Shown: positions 16,709 through 26,282, counted from the stretch's first letter. The stretch is 64,000 nucleotides of DNA from Candidatus Hydrogenedentota bacterium (GCA_016791475.1 JAEUWI010000004.1:62001-126000), one strand, 5' to 3'. Notes: a model not told the origin generated them from the sequence alone. Translations and numbers: made by a program.

Positions 16709-17935
16709 TCAGTCGTTGAAGAGCCCCGCGCGGTTGCGCACGCGAAGCCGGAGGGCGTTCAAGTTGATGAAACCCGTGGCGTCCATCTGGTTGTAGGCGC
16801 CTTCGTCTTCTTCAAACGTTGTGATCTTCTCATCATAGAGCGACTTCAGCGCCTTCCGGCCGACGACCGTGCAATTTCCCTTGTAGAGGCGGATGCGCGC
16901 TGTGCCGGTAACGTTCTCCTGGCTCTTGTTTACGAAAGTCTGGAGCGCGTCGAATTCGGGCGAGAACCAGAAGCCGTTGTATATAAGCTGAGCGATCTTC
17001 GGGGAGAGCTGGTCGCGCTGAAGCATGACTTCGCGATCCATGGTGAGCGATTCAACGGCGCGGTGCGCGGCATACAGGATTGTGCCGCCGGGCGTCTCGT
17101 AGACGCCGCGGGACTTCATGCCCACGAAGCGGTTCTCGACCAGGTCCACACGGCCGACGCCATTCGCGCCTCCGAGTTTGTTGAGCTCCGCCAGCAGAAC
17201 TTCCGGCTCCATACGCACGCCGTTCACGGCGACCGGATAACCCTGCTCGAAATCGATTTCGACGTAGGTGGGCTCGTCGGGAGCACGGCGCGGGTCCACC
17301 GAAAGCAGGAACATGTCTTCACTCGGCTCGTTCCATGGATCTTCCAGCACGCCGCCCTCGTAAGAGATGTGAAGCAGATTGCGGTCCATGGAGTAGGGGG
17401 CTTTTTCGCGCTTGGACGCCGGCACGTCAATGCCGTGCTGTTCCGCATAGGCCACCATCTTTTCCCGGCTGTTCAGCGTCCACTTCGGGTCGCGCCAGGG
17501 GGCGATAATACGAACGCTGGGCTCCATGGCGAGACAGGTGAGCTCGAATCGAACCTGATCGTTGCCCTTGCCGGTCGCGCCGTGGGCCACCGCGTCCGCA
17601 CCGGTCTCGCGCAGGATCCGAATTTGCTCCTTGGCGATGACAGGACGCGCCACGCTCGTGCCCAGCAGGTACGTGCCTTCATAGATGGCGTTGGATCGCA
17701 TCGTGGGGAACACGAAATCACGAACAAACTCGCGCTTCAGGTCGCTCACGAAGACTTCGGAGGCGCCGGTGGCAACCGCCTTCACGCGCGCGGGTTCGGT
17801 CTCCTCGCCCTGGCCCACATCGGCGATATAGGCCACAACGTCCGCCTGATAGGTTTCCTGAAGCCACTTGAGAATAATAGAGGTGTCGAGGCCGCCGGAG
17901 TAGGCCAGTACGATTTTCTTGATGTCTTTTGCCAT
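16709..17935 (-). CDS. argG: Argininosuccinate synthase
   Basis: ATP-dependent ligation of citrulline and aspartate to argininosuccinate in arginine synthesis. 408 residues, normal size, with the P-loop [15 protein letters not shown] at residues 9-23, [11 protein letters not shown] near 121, [15 protein letters not shown] near 177 and the [21 protein letters not shown] region near 265. It follows argF on the same strand after 169 bases that contain a palindromic element, so it may have its own promoter. Confidence 0.97.
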   Translation of the reverse strand: MAKDIKKIVLAYSGGLDTSIILKWLQETYQADVVAYIADVGQGEETEPARVKAVATGASEVFVSDLKREFVRDFVFPTMRSNAIYEGTYLLGTSVARPVIAKEQIRILRETGADAVAHGATGKGNDQVRFELTCLAMEPSVRIIAPWRDPKWTLNSREKMVAYAEQHGIDVPASKREKAPYSMDRNLLHISYEGGVLEDPWNEPSEDMFLLSVDPRRAPDEPTYVEIDFEQGYPVAVNGVRMEPEVLLAELNKLGGANGVGRVDLVENRFVGMKSRGVYETPGGTILYAAHRAVESLTMDREVMLQRDQLSPKIAQLIYNGFWFSPEFDALQTFVNKSQENVTGTARIRLYKGNCTVVGRKALKSLYDEKITTFEEDEGAYNQMDATGFINLNALRLRVRNRAGLFND

Positions 17936-18001
17936 GGGGGTTGGGGGTCCTTGTCTATTTATCGGTAACCAGAATTTATGTGGGATAGTCCGCCCAAGTC
18001 G

Positions 18002-18069
18002 CAGGGACAGCAGAGACAGCAGCCACAGCAGTATATTTCCTGTAGTCCCTGCTGACGCTGTCGTCCCTG
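18002..18069. repeat. CAGGGACNGCAGAGA palindromic element, copy 1
   Basis: CAGGGACAGCAGAGACAGC begins the element and GCTGTCGTCCCTG ends it in inverted orientation. A related element with the same ends lies at 26573-26653. It interrupts the gap between argF and argG. Confidence 0.55.
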
Positions 18070-18104
18070 AAGCAATTCAGGGGGCCAACGAGACGAAATA
18101 ACTT

Positions 18105-19010
18105 CTAGGCCATCAATGTCGCCAGCACGGCCTTCTGCGCATGCAGGCGATTCTCCGCCTGATCGAAAACGATCGAGTTCGGCGAATCCATCACGCTGTC
18201 GGTTACTTCACTGCCGCGATGGGCAGGCAGGCAGTGCATGAACAGGGCATCCTTCTTTGCGAGCGACATTAGGGCGTCGTTCACCTGGTAGGCGGCAAAG
18301 GCGCGCTCGCGCTCGATAGTCTCCTTTTCCTGCCCCATGCTCGCCCACACGTCGGTATAGACGGCGTCGGCGTCCTTCACGCCCGATTGGACGTCGTGGG
18401 TGATCTCGATCTGGCCTTCCGCCTGACTGCGGGCCTGGGCCACGATCTTCTCGCTGGGCTCATAGCCGGGAGGGCACACCAACGTCAGATTAATCGGAAC
18501 ACGCGCGGCAAACATGGCCCATGAATGGAAAACGTTATTGCCATCGCCGACAAAGGCCAGTTTCAGGCTGCTCAAGTCCCGGCCCTTGTGCTCGCGAATT
18601 GCCTGTGCGTCCGCCAGAATCTGGCAGGGGTGCAGCATGTCCGTCAGCGCGTTGATAACGGGAACGGAAGCGTATTCCGCAAGCTGGATCACATCGGAAT
18701 GGCGGAAGGTTCGCGCCATGATGCCATCCACCCAGCGCGCAAGATTGCGCGCCACATCGGGCACCGACTCCCGGGCGCCCAGCGTCGTCTCAATGAGCAC
18801 CGAATCACCGCCAAGCTGGAACATGCCCGTGTGGAAGGTGACGCGCGTGCGCAGGCTGGGCTTCTCAAAAATCATGGCCAACGTCTTCCCCTCCAGCAGG
18901 CGATGGGGAATCCGGTTGCGCTGTTTCGCCTTCAGATCGTCCGCCAGGTCCAGAAAGGCCACGATCTCGTCCCGGCTGAAGTCGGCCAGGGAGATAAAGT
19001 CTTTTACCAT
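18105..19010 (-). CDS. argF: Ornithine carbamoyltransferase
   Basis: Makes citrulline from ornithine and carbamoyl phosphate. From ATG 19010 it has 301 residues, the usual size; a long upstream extension lies inside argD and is rejected. The carbamoyl phosphate motif reads SLRTR (FEKPSLRTRVTF near residue 43) rather than the common STRTR. HPCQ near 130, GDGNNVFHSW near 150 and HCLPAHRG near 260 are intact. The start overlaps the argD stop by 7 bp, so the two are coupled. Confidence 0.95.
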   Translation of the reverse strand: MVKDFISLADFSRDEIVAFLDLADDLKAKQRNRIPHRLLEGKTLAMIFEKPSLRTRVTFHTGMFQLGGDSVLIETTLGARESVPDVARNLARWVDGIMARTFRHSDVIQLAEYASVPVINALTDMLHPCQILADAQAIREHKGRDLSSLKLAFVGDGNNVFHSWAMFAARVPINLTLVCPPGYEPSEKIVAQARSQAEGQIEITHDVQSGVKDADAVYTDVWASMGQEKETIERERAFAAYQVNDALMSLAKKDALFMHCLPAHRGSEVTDSVMDSPNSIVFDQAENRLHAQKAVLATLMA

Positions 19011-20233
19011 TTCAATTCTCCGAGACAGGCCTTCAAGAGAGACACCATCCGGTCGATGTGTTCTTTTTCCACGATAAGGGGCGGCAGGAACCGCAGGACA
19101 TTGGGGCCGGCGGGCCCGCAAATGATACCGGCTTCGATTAAATTGCCCACGAGGGGCGCAACAGGCTGGTCGAATTCAACACCGGCCATGAGTCCCTTGC
19201 CCCGCACTTCGACAACAGATTCGAAGTCCCGGGCAATCTCGGCCAGTCGTTCAAAGAGGTAGGCGCCGGATTCGGCAGCTTTCTCGAGAAATCCCGGCGC
19301 GGTCAAAGCGCGAATGGTGGCCACCGCCGCCGCCGCGCTAAGAGGATTTCCGCCAAAGGTACACGCGTGAGATCCGGGTTCGAATCCGTTAGCGACTTCA
19401 TCCGTGCACCCCATGGCCCCGATCGGCACACCGTTGCCGAGCCCCTTCGCCAACGTCATAATATCCGGCGTGATGCCATAGCCCTGATGGGCAAAGAGGG
19501 TGCCGGTTCGACCCAGACCCGTCTGAACTTCGTCCAGAATCAAAAGGACGTTTTTGTCATCACAGAGCGTGCGCACCTGATGCCAGTACTCCGCCGAGGG
19601 AACGCGCACGCCGCCCTCGCCCTGGATCGGCTCCAACAGAACCGCGCCCACCTCCGGCGTGATTGCCGCCTCCAGCGCGCCAATGTCGTTGTAGGGAACA
19701 TAGTGGAAGCCCGGCATCATCGGCTGAAAGCCATCGTGGTACTTCGGTTGCCCCGTGGCCGTTACCGTCGCCAGCGTGCGGCCGTGGAAGGACTGGTGGG
19801 CGGTCACGATGGCGGGCTTGGGCGTCCCCTGCTTGTGCCAGTAACGCCGCGCCAACTTAATGGCCGCTTCGTTCGCTTCGGCGCCGCCATTGCAGAAGAA
19901 CCACTTCTCCGCGAAACAGCTCTTCGAAAGGGCGGACGCCAGCAGGGTCTGCGCCTCAATATAATAGAGATTGGAAACGTGGACCAGCTTCCTGGCCTGA
20001 TCGCAGATCGCCTGCGTCACCTCCGGGTGGCAATGGCCCAGGTTACAGACCGCTATGCCCGCGAAAAAATCCAGGTACTCCTTGCCCTCGGCGTCCCACA
20101 GGCGCATGCCCTCGCCACGGCTGAGCGCCACCTTGCGCGCGCCATACGTGTTGATAATGTGCGCGTCGTTCAGGGCTTTGATTTCATCGGTCAGGGTCAT
20201 GTAGGGGGAACTTTCCACGATCATGCTGTTCAT
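19004..20233 (-). CDS. argD: Acetylornithine aminotransferase
   Basis: PLP enzyme that converts N-acetylglutamate semialdehyde to N-acetylornithine (and may also act on succinyl-diaminopimelate in lysine synthesis). 409 residues. Seen: NLGHCHPEVTQAI, FFCNGGAEANEAAIKLAR near 115, LDEVQTGLGRTG near 235 and the PLP lysine in LAKGLGNGVPIGA near 265. ATG 20233 follows GGGAG by eight bases. It heads argD-argF-argG. Confidence 0.95.
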   Translation of the reverse strand: MNSMIVESSPYMTLTDEIKALNDAHIINTYGARKVALSRGEGMRLWDAEGKEYLDFFAGIAVCNLGHCHPEVTQAICDQARKLVHVSNLYYIEAQTLLASALSKSCFAEKWFFCNGGAEANEAAIKLARRYWHKQGTPKPAIVTAHQSFHGRTLATVTATGQPKYHDGFQPMMPGFHYVPYNDIGALEAAITPEVGAVLLEPIQGEGGVRVPSAEYWHQVRTLCDDKNVLLILDEVQTGLGRTGTLFAHQGYGITPDIMTLAKGLGNGVPIGAMGCTDEVANGFEPGSHACTFGGNPLSAAAAVATIRALTAPGFLEKAAESGAYLFERLAEIARDFESVVEVRGKGLMAGVEFDQPVAPLVGNLIEAGIICGPAGPNVLRFLPPLIVEKEHIDRMVSLLKACLGELKW

Positions 20234-20328
20234 TGCGCTTCTCCCGGGGCCTGCAGGTTCAATTGGAATACAGAACCCGCAAGTATGCGCAGTGCACAGC
20301 GATGTGCCGGTAGATGGGTTGGGGAAGT

Positions 20329-20667
20329 CTAGCTGTTGGCCGCCTTCTTCTTCGCGCCGCCGCTCCTGGCCTTCTCTACGGCGGGCTTCGGTTCGGCCTT
20401 CTTCTCCGTCTTGGATTCGGCCTTGGACTCCGTCGCCGACGGGGTTGTCCCCTCGGCTTTCGGCTTCTCCGGGGGCGTACCCTTCTTATCTTTGAAGTCC
20501 GTCTCGTAAAATCCGGTACCCTTGAAGATAAATCCGGCCCCGCTACCCATCAGGCGCTTGCACTTCTTTCCGCACCGCTCGCACTTCACCTTGGGCTCGG
20601 CGGACATTCCGTGAAAGACGTCGAGGACATGGCCGCAACCGCCGCATTCATAGGAATAGGTAGGCAC
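20329..20667 (-). CDS. FmdB-type zinc ribbon protein
   Basis: 112 residues. The N-terminal 60 residues form the FmdB/CxxC regulatory-type zinc ribbon: MPTYSYECGGCGHVLDVF with Cys8, Cys11, Cys29 and Cys32, then KGTGFYETDFK. The rest is a low-complexity tail of Lys, Glu, Ala and Pro, common in these proteins. Start GTG 20667. It lies 95 bases before argD. Function not established; a nucleic-acid or redox role is guessed for the family. Confidence 0.85.
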   Translation of the reverse strand: MPTYSYECGGCGHVLDVFHGMSAEPKVKCERCGKKCKRLMGSGAGFIFKGTGFYETDFKDKKGTPPEKPKAEGTTPSATESKAESKTEKKAEPKPAVEKARSGGAKKKAANS

Positions 20668-20870
20668 AGCACTGTTACTCCATAGCTGCCCGGCTCAGGG
20701 CCGGGATTCGGCAACAAAGCCCCGCCGCGACCGGGTTGGCCGCTGGCCTAAGGGCCTGAAATCAAATACGTTGGCCTGAAGAGACCAACGTAGTCGAGGA
20801 AACCGTGTATTGTAGCAGAGCGCCTGGGGCAGATCAAAAATCGGAAACGACGCGTGGCGTCAGACAATCC

Positions 20871-20900
20871 GATCGATCAGTCGGAGCCGACTGATCGATC
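20871..20900. repeat. Perfect 14-bp-arm palindrome GATCGATCAGTCGG
   Basis: Arms 20871-20884 and 20887-20900 are perfect inverted copies separated by AG. It lies about 75 bases before the start of the following membrane protein gene and could be a hairpin or a protein-binding palindrome. The surrounding 20668-20973 gap otherwise holds promoters only. Confidence 0.6.
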
Positions 20901-20973
20901 AGACCAAAAGCCACAAGATTTGGGAGGGTCCAGGAAAAGACGATATACTGCGGGCGCAACCAAGGAGTACATT

Positions 20974-21618
20974 ATGGAAGAACTACTGGCCTGGCGTCTG
21001 GAAGATGTTCCACCAGAACAGGTTATGCTTGTGGTGGCCGGCATGGCGGGCGTCGGTTTCCTGTACTGCTTTCTTGGTTACCGCCTCATCAAGCTCATCC
21101 TCGGCCTCACGGGATTCCTGCTGGCGGGAAGCGCGGCCGCGGTTATCGTCGGCTTCCTGAGCTACGGACACCTCATCGGTATGGGCATCGCCCTCTGCGT
21201 AGGCGGCTTCTGCGGCGCCATGGCCCTCTTCTTCCTCTACCGAACCGGCATCTTCTGCCTGGGCATGCTCGGGGCCAGCGTCGCGGCCTACTCCGTGCTC
21301 CAGGGACGTGAAGACCCGTGGATCCTCTGGGCCGTCGCCGGAATCGGGCTCGCCGGTGGACTCCTCGCCATTCTCGTTGAGCGGCCAGTCATGAAGCTCG
21401 CCACCGCTGCGATCGGCGCGATGCTTATGACACAGGCGGGCCTGGCCCTGGCCCGTGCGAAAGGACTTCTCGACCTGGCCCCCGGATCCACTCCCGAAAC
21501 CGCCCCTGGAACACCGGCACCCTACTTCGGCTGGATGGTCGTCGCAATCTGGCTCTTTATTACCCTTGTCGGCGCCGCCGCCCAGTTCGGCACGGGCGCC
21601 AGAAAAAAGGAGCGTTGA
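20974..21618 (+). CDS. Multi-pass membrane protein (DUF4203/TM198-like)
   Basis: 214 residues from ATG 20974, which follows AAGGAG. Seven or so hydrophobic segments fill residues 15-205, rich in Gly and Ala, with the pattern GYRLIKLILGLTGFLLAG and FLYRTGIFCLGMLGA that resembles the TM7S3/TM198-like DUF4203 group. No catalytic motif. It ends 9 bases before the stop of a convergent gene. Function unknown. Confidence 0.65.
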   Translation: MEELLAWRLEDVPPEQVMLVVAGMAGVGFLYCFLGYRLIKLILGLTGFLLAGSAAAVIVGFLSYGHLIGMGIALCVGGFCGAMALFFLYRTGIFCLGMLGASVAAYSVLQGREDPWILWAVAGIGLAGGLLAILVERPVMKLATAAIGAMLMTQAGLALARAKGLLDLAPGSTPETAPGTPAPYFGWMVVAIWLFITLVGAAAQFGTGARKKER

Positions 21619-21626
21619 GGTTCCGC

Positions 21627-23474
21627 CTATCCGCGACGACGTCCAAGTACGCGCCACCCCGAAAACCCGATCACTCCCGTCGCCACCATCAGACCAAGTG
21701 TCCCCGTCACCGGCAGGCCAGCCGGAGCCGCAGCCGTAAGCAGCGTATAGACCGTGCTCTCCAGTATGGTGCCCGTTCCATCGTCGTAGGTCACGGTGTA
21801 AACCGCTTCGTCGCTCTGCAGCACCGGTGAGAATTCGAGTGATGCCCCGCGCGTGCCCGTAATACGCGGTGCGTTCTCATTCATCACAAGGCCGTTACGT
21901 TTCCAAACATATTGGGAAAAGCCCGCCGGCGCAATCAGTGAAAGAGGCTGGTTCCTGAAGATATCTCCCGGCGTGGGGTTGCTGGTGATGGCCGCCCCGG
22001 TTTTCGGGACCTGCTTCATGATAAACGTATCAAAGCTGCCCGCGGCGGTCAGATTGGTCGCGCTCGCACTCGTATCAAAGTCCAGCATGTTGGAATAGAG
22101 CCCCGTGGTGAACAGGCTGCCCGCCCCGTCGGTAATGATCGTGCCTCCTAATTCACGCCCGAGCGTCCCCCGCTGCTCCGTCCACTTCCACACGCCGGTC
22201 GACGTGAGCTTGGTCATGTAGAAGTCCTCGTCACCGATGCTCGTGGCACTGGCCGCCGTGGCCGAGGCTGGGTCAAAGTCCGCCGTACCTTCAAAAGAAC
22301 CAACCACAATCACACCGTCGGAACTGTCCACCGTCAAACCATATGCAAACCCATCGTCCATCCCGGTAAAGCCACCGGCCCAGTCAAAGGCGCCAATGGG
22401 ACTGTACTTCGCCACATAGATGGAACGTGCCGAAAAACTGTCCAGGTTCACCACACCCGCGAGGGGGTCGAAATCCACGGTCCCCTGATAGGTGCCCGCG
22501 GCAATTACGTTGCCCCCGCTGTCTATCGCCACACTCAGGCCGTCGTCCTCCCCCGCATCACCGAAACGGTGGGCCCACTGGTATGCGCCGCTGGCGTCCA
22601 GCTTGAGCAGAAAAGCATCATTCCCGCCCGCGCTGGCGTGTGAAGCTACCCCGGCGCCGGGATCGAGGTCGACGGTTCCCTGAAAGCTCGCTGTAACGAA
22701 TATATCGCCCGAGGGTCCCACGGCCAGAAAGCGGCCAAAATCCCGGATGGTTCCCGCAATGCCCACTGCCCAGACGAAACTACCCGCTGAGTCCAGTTTC
22801 TGCACGTAGACGTCACTTGGATTCACCGACGTCAGGTTAAATACGCCGGCGCCCGGATCAAAGTCCGGGGTATTACCGAATTGGCCGAAGGTATAAATAT
22901 TGCCCGCGTCATCCAACTCGAGGGAAATACCAATCTCCGATCGCGGTCCGCTGATGACCTTGACCCAGACAAAATCGCCGGAGGTATCCAGCTTCAACAC
23001 GAAGGCCTCACTGAAGGCCGAGACCGCGGTCACGCTGGCATCGCCCGCGCCGGGGTCAAAATCGACCGTGCCCAGAAACATACCCGTCACGTACACATTC
23101 CCGCCCGCGTCTGCCTTCAACCCGAAGCAGTAATCCACGTTGGTGGAACCAAAAGTATGGACCCACTGGAGCGCGCCCGCGGGATCGTACTTCGCCACGA
23201 AGCCGTCATACATTCCGGCACTCGTCCGAGTTACGCTGCCCACCCCGGGATCGAAGTCCGTGGTACCTTCAAAAAAGCCCGACAGGTAGATATTCCCCGT
23301 ACCGTCGAGCGCCACGCCGGAAGCATTCTCCTCAAGCGTCCCGCCGATACCTTGAACGAATTCGAAGGCCACGTCCTGCGCACGGGCCGCCGAATGCATA
23401 CCTCCGATTAGAATCAGTGTGCAGACCAACGCCCTGTAAACACCGCAGCGTTGCGTGAAAATGCGACAAACCAT
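21627..23474 (-). CDS. SBBP-repeat beta-propeller surface protein with LPVTG-like C-terminal tail
   Basis: About 615 residues from ATG 23474 (GGGAGG ten bases before). A signal peptide ends at ARAQ. The body carries about eight copies of a 55-60 residue repeat whose core is F-x-G-T-x-DFDPGAG, followed by YVxKLDxxGxFxW; this is the SBBP (seven-bladed propeller) repeat. A bacterial Ig-like stretch near residue 510-590 follows. The end reads GLPVTG, a hydrophobic stretch of 20 residues and a basic RRRG tail, like a cell-surface sorting signal. Probably exported and anchored; ligand unknown. Confidence 0.75.
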   Translation of the reverse strand: MVCRIFTQRCGVYRALVCTLILIGGMHSAARAQDVAFEFVQGIGGTLEENASGVALDGTGNIYLSGFFEGTTDFDPGVGSVTRTSAGMYDGFVAKYDPAGALQWVHTFGSTNVDYCFGLKADAGGNVYVTGMFLGTVDFDPGAGDASVTAVSAFSEAFVLKLDTSGDFVWVKVISGPRSEIGISLELDDAGNIYTFGQFGNTPDFDPGAGVFNLTSVNPSDVYVQKLDSAGSFVWAVGIAGTIRDFGRFLAVGPSGDIFVTASFQGTVDLDPGAGVASHASAGGNDAFLLKLDASGAYQWAHRFGDAGEDDGLSVAIDSGGNVIAAGTYQGTVDFDPLAGVVNLDSFSARSIYVAKYSPIGAFDWAGGFTGMDDGFAYGLTVDSSDGVIVVGSFEGTADFDPASATAASATSIGDEDFYMTKLTSTGVWKWTEQRGTLGRELGGTIITDGAGSLFTTGLYSNMLDFDTSASATNLTAAGSFDTFIMKQVPKTGAAITSNPTPGDIFRNQPLSLIAPAGFSQYVWKRNGLVMNENAPRITGTRGASLEFSPVLQSDEAVYTVTYDDGTGTILESTVYTLLTAAAPAGLPVTGTLGLMVATGVIGFSGWRVLGRRRG

Positions 23475-23715
23475 ACCCAAGTACCTCCCGGCCCGTTCAC
23501 CGAACCCATCTCGCCCAGGATGCCTCGTTCCCTCGTATCCCATAAGTCCAGCCACAATCGACACTTTATCACAGAAAATGAGTATACAATTCAAAAAAGC
23601 AACGGAGTTCTCTTAATGTCGCGGACCATCAAGACGACAGGTCCCCCCTGCCCGTATTCGTCTGCTATACTCCCGCATCAACCCGATTAATCACCCTTAC
23701 GGAGTCGAAGAACTT

Positions 23716-25119
23716 ATGAGCAAACAGCCCACCATCCACTTCTCAGGCATTGGCGGCACCGCGATGGTGGCCGGGGCGCGTCTGGCGCTGGAAGCTGGTT
23801 GGGAAGTTCGGGGCAGCGACAATCCGCTCTATCCCCCCACCTCAACCATGGTGGCCGCCCTGGGCGTTCCCGTGGCCGACGGCTATGCGGGCGAAAACCT
23901 GGATTGGAACCCCGATGTGGTGCTCCTGGGCAATGTATTGAGCCGGGGCAACGCGGAAGTGGAGGCCGCCCTCGCACAGCGCCTGCGCTATATGAGCCTG
24001 CCGGAATGGCTGAAGGAACACGTGCTACGCCAGCGACGCCCCGTGGCCATCTGCGGCACCCACGGCAAGACCACCACCACGGCCATTACGGCCCACGTGC
24101 TTGCCGAATGCGGCCTTGCCCCCGGCTACCTCATCGGAGGACAACCCCTGAATGTGGAGCACTCCGCCCATCTTGGCCATGTCAGTGCCCCCTTCGTCAT
24201 CGAGGGCGACGAATACGACACCGCCTTCTTCGACAAGCGGGCGAAGTTTTTTCACTACCTCCCCGAAGTCGCCGTGGTGACCTCCCTGGAATTCGACCAC
24301 GGCGACATCTATCCCGATCTCGCAGCCATCGAAGTGGCCTTCCAGCGCATGCTGCGTCAGATCCCTTCGCAAGGCCGACTGATCTGCTGCGCCGACAACC
24401 ACGCCGTCAGCTTGAAGGACTACGCGTACTGCCCCGTGGAGACCTATGGTTTTTCGCAGGACGCAGACTGGCGCGGCGAAGCACTCGGTGCGGAAGGCGG
24501 AATGCAACGAATGGCCGTGTATCATGGCGGCAACAAAGTCGGCGAGGTAAGCACCACGCTGACCGGGAAGCACAACCTCCAGAACCTGCTCTCAGCCGTT
24601 GCCGTGGCCCACTACTTTGGTGCGCCCATGGGCGCCATCGCAACAGGAGTAGCGACCTTCAAGGGCGTGAAGCGGCGCATGGAGGTCTTCCTCGAATCCG
24701 AAGGTGTAACCTACATCGACGATTTCGCCCACCACCCCACGGCCATCACCGAGACCATCGCCGGCGCGCGCATGCGATGGCCCGGACAGCGCCTGCGGGT
24801 GCTCTTCGAGCCCCGAAGCAACACGACCGTGACCAATCGCTTCTTCGACGACATGCTCTCCTGCTTCCGCGGTGCGGACGAAGTTTACCTCGGCCCTATT
24901 TATCGCGGCGAAAAGATCCCTGCCGATGAACGGCTGGATCGCGAACGGCTGGTCTACCTGCTGACCTCGGCGGGGCTGACGGCGGCGGTAGCCGATGCCC
25001 CCAAGGCGCTGGCGCAAGAAATTCACGAATCAGGCAGGGCAGGCGACATCGTGTTGATTCTGAGCAATGGCGCGTTTGGTGGCATTTACCAGCATTTCCG
25101 GGATCTGGCCGGGGATTAA
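23716..25119 (+). CDS. mpl: UDP-N-acetylmuramate:L-Ala-gamma-D-Glu-meso-DAP ligase
   Basis: Mur ligase that attaches recycled murein tripeptide to UDP-MurNAc. 467 residues. The N terminus HFSGIGGTAMVAGA binds the UDP part, GNVLSRGNAEVEAAL near residue 75 is typical of Mpl rather than MurC, the ATP loop is CGTHGKTTTTA near 112 and EGDEYDTAFFDKRAKF near 170 is the Mpl signature. Its presence implies a meso-DAP peptidoglycan and recycling, and it fits lysA in the same window. GGAG lies upstream of the ATG. Confidence 0.93.
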   Translation: MSKQPTIHFSGIGGTAMVAGARLALEAGWEVRGSDNPLYPPTSTMVAALGVPVADGYAGENLDWNPDVVLLGNVLSRGNAEVEAALAQRLRYMSLPEWLKEHVLRQRRPVAICGTHGKTTTTAITAHVLAECGLAPGYLIGGQPLNVEHSAHLGHVSAPFVIEGDEYDTAFFDKRAKFFHYLPEVAVVTSLEFDHGDIYPDLAAIEVAFQRMLRQIPSQGRLICCADNHAVSLKDYAYCPVETYGFSQDADWRGEALGAEGGMQRMAVYHGGNKVGEVSTTLTGKHNLQNLLSAVAVAHYFGAPMGAIATGVATFKGVKRRMEVFLESEGVTYIDDFAHHPTAITETIAGARMRWPGQRLRVLFEPRSNTTVTNRFFDDMLSCFRGADEVYLGPIYRGEKIPADERLDRERLVYLLTSAGLTAAVADAPKALAQEIHESGRAGDIVLILSNGAFGGIYQHFRDLAGD

Positions 25120-25129
25120 GGGGGAAGCC

Positions 25130-25892
25130 TTGCTGCAAGCGAAGCCCTATCTCCGGGAGGTGATACTCCAGCGGGAAACGATACCTGACCCACTGGCTTA
25201 TCCCTTCAACATCCCTGCGTTGCGCGCACTCAAACGGGTCGAATTCCACCCCGACGTGACCTTCATCGCAGGAGAAAATGGCACAGGCAAATCTACGCTT
25301 ATTGAAGCCATCGCAATGAAGCTCGGCTTTTCGCAGGAAGGCGGCACAAAAAACATGCAGGTGCAGACCGCACACACCGTCTCCGGGCTGAGTGAGCACC
25401 TCAAATTAGTCCGCAGTTTCGCGCGCCCGAGCGATGGTTACTTCTTTCGGGCGGAGAGCCTCTATAACGTCGCAACCTACATGGATCAGGACGAGCGCGA
25501 CAAATACCACCTGAGAGCGTACGACAACTTGTCCATGCACAAGCGATCTCATGGTGAATTGTTCTTCACAACGCTGACGAAAAAATTTTCATGGCGACGG
25601 ACTCTACATTCTGGACGAACCCGAGGCGGCCCTTTCGCCCAACCGGCAGTTGGCAGCGCTAACGGCGATTCACGAACTGGTAAAGGACAACTCACAGTTC
25701 ATTATCGCCACCCACTCCCCCATTCTCCTGGCCTACCCCAGAGCGAAGATACTCCTCCTCGACGATGAGGGCATTCGTGAAGTGGCGTATACCGAAACCG
25801 AGCACTACGAAGTGACAAAGAATTTTCTCAATAGGTACGAGTCGATGCTGGAAATCCTCCTCGAACCACAGATGGAAATTCCCTTCGAATAG
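25130..25892 (+). pseudogene. AAA-type ATPase (ABC/SMC-like) with a frameshift
   Basis: The first frame, from TTG 25130 after GGGGGAAG, gives a P-loop GENGTGKSTLIEAIAM near residue 46 and SHGELFFTTLTKKF, then goes out of frame. The next frame gives LYILDEPEAALSPNRQL (Walker B), ATHSPILLAYP (H-loop) and a complete C terminus ending at 25892. The break is at the run AAAAAATTTT (25580-25589); one base fewer there would restore TKNFHGDGLYILDEPE as in relatives. It is a real mutation, an assembly error or slippage. If intact the product is a predicted 250-residue ATPase of the AAA_21/AAA_23 type. It starts 11 bases after mpl. Confidence 0.85.
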
Positions 25893-26213
25893 GGACAGCG
25901 TCGCCTCGGGATTACGGGTGGAAAGAAGCACCTTTTGCCCAAAATATCACCAAGTCGAAAAGGGCAAACGTCAACCGGCGGGGCTGTCCTGTCGTGTGGC
26001 GTCGTGGCTCGGATCAATTCGATGAACCCATGACAACGCTACGGGCCATGTAAAGAGGGGCGCTTCGCTTACTGGATCATGTCTGCACATGCTGGTCAGC
26101 CTCGCGGACGACAGGACAGCCCCGCCGATTGTCGTCAAGCTCGTTCGGTCAAGGCGACCGATTGAACGCATATCGGCCTTTGCACAGTCGGGCCATCGGG
26201 CGACGCTGTCCCT
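25891..26213. repeat. Nested double inverted-repeat element
   Basis: The outer arms AGGGACAGCGTCGCC (25891-25905 and 26199-26213) are perfect 15-base inverted copies. The inner arms, 25976-25995 and 26108-26127, are perfect 20-base inverted copies beginning CGGCGGGGCTGTCC. Between the inner arms lies CGCTTCGCTTA, shared with the element at 14941. It fills the gap between the broken ATPase gene and the glutaredoxin-like gene. No coding frame supports a protein. Confidence 0.8.
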
Positions 26214-26282
26214 GCGGCGTGTGAATACGCCTTCACACCAAAGCTATAATGACGCGAATCTCAACCCTTCAGGAGTACCCCA

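Noticed and set aside
25580-25589. Programmed -1 frameshift in the AAA ATPase
   Set aside because: The frame change needed is +1 or -2 and there is no standard slippery heptamer with a following stem, so mutation or assembly error is more likely.
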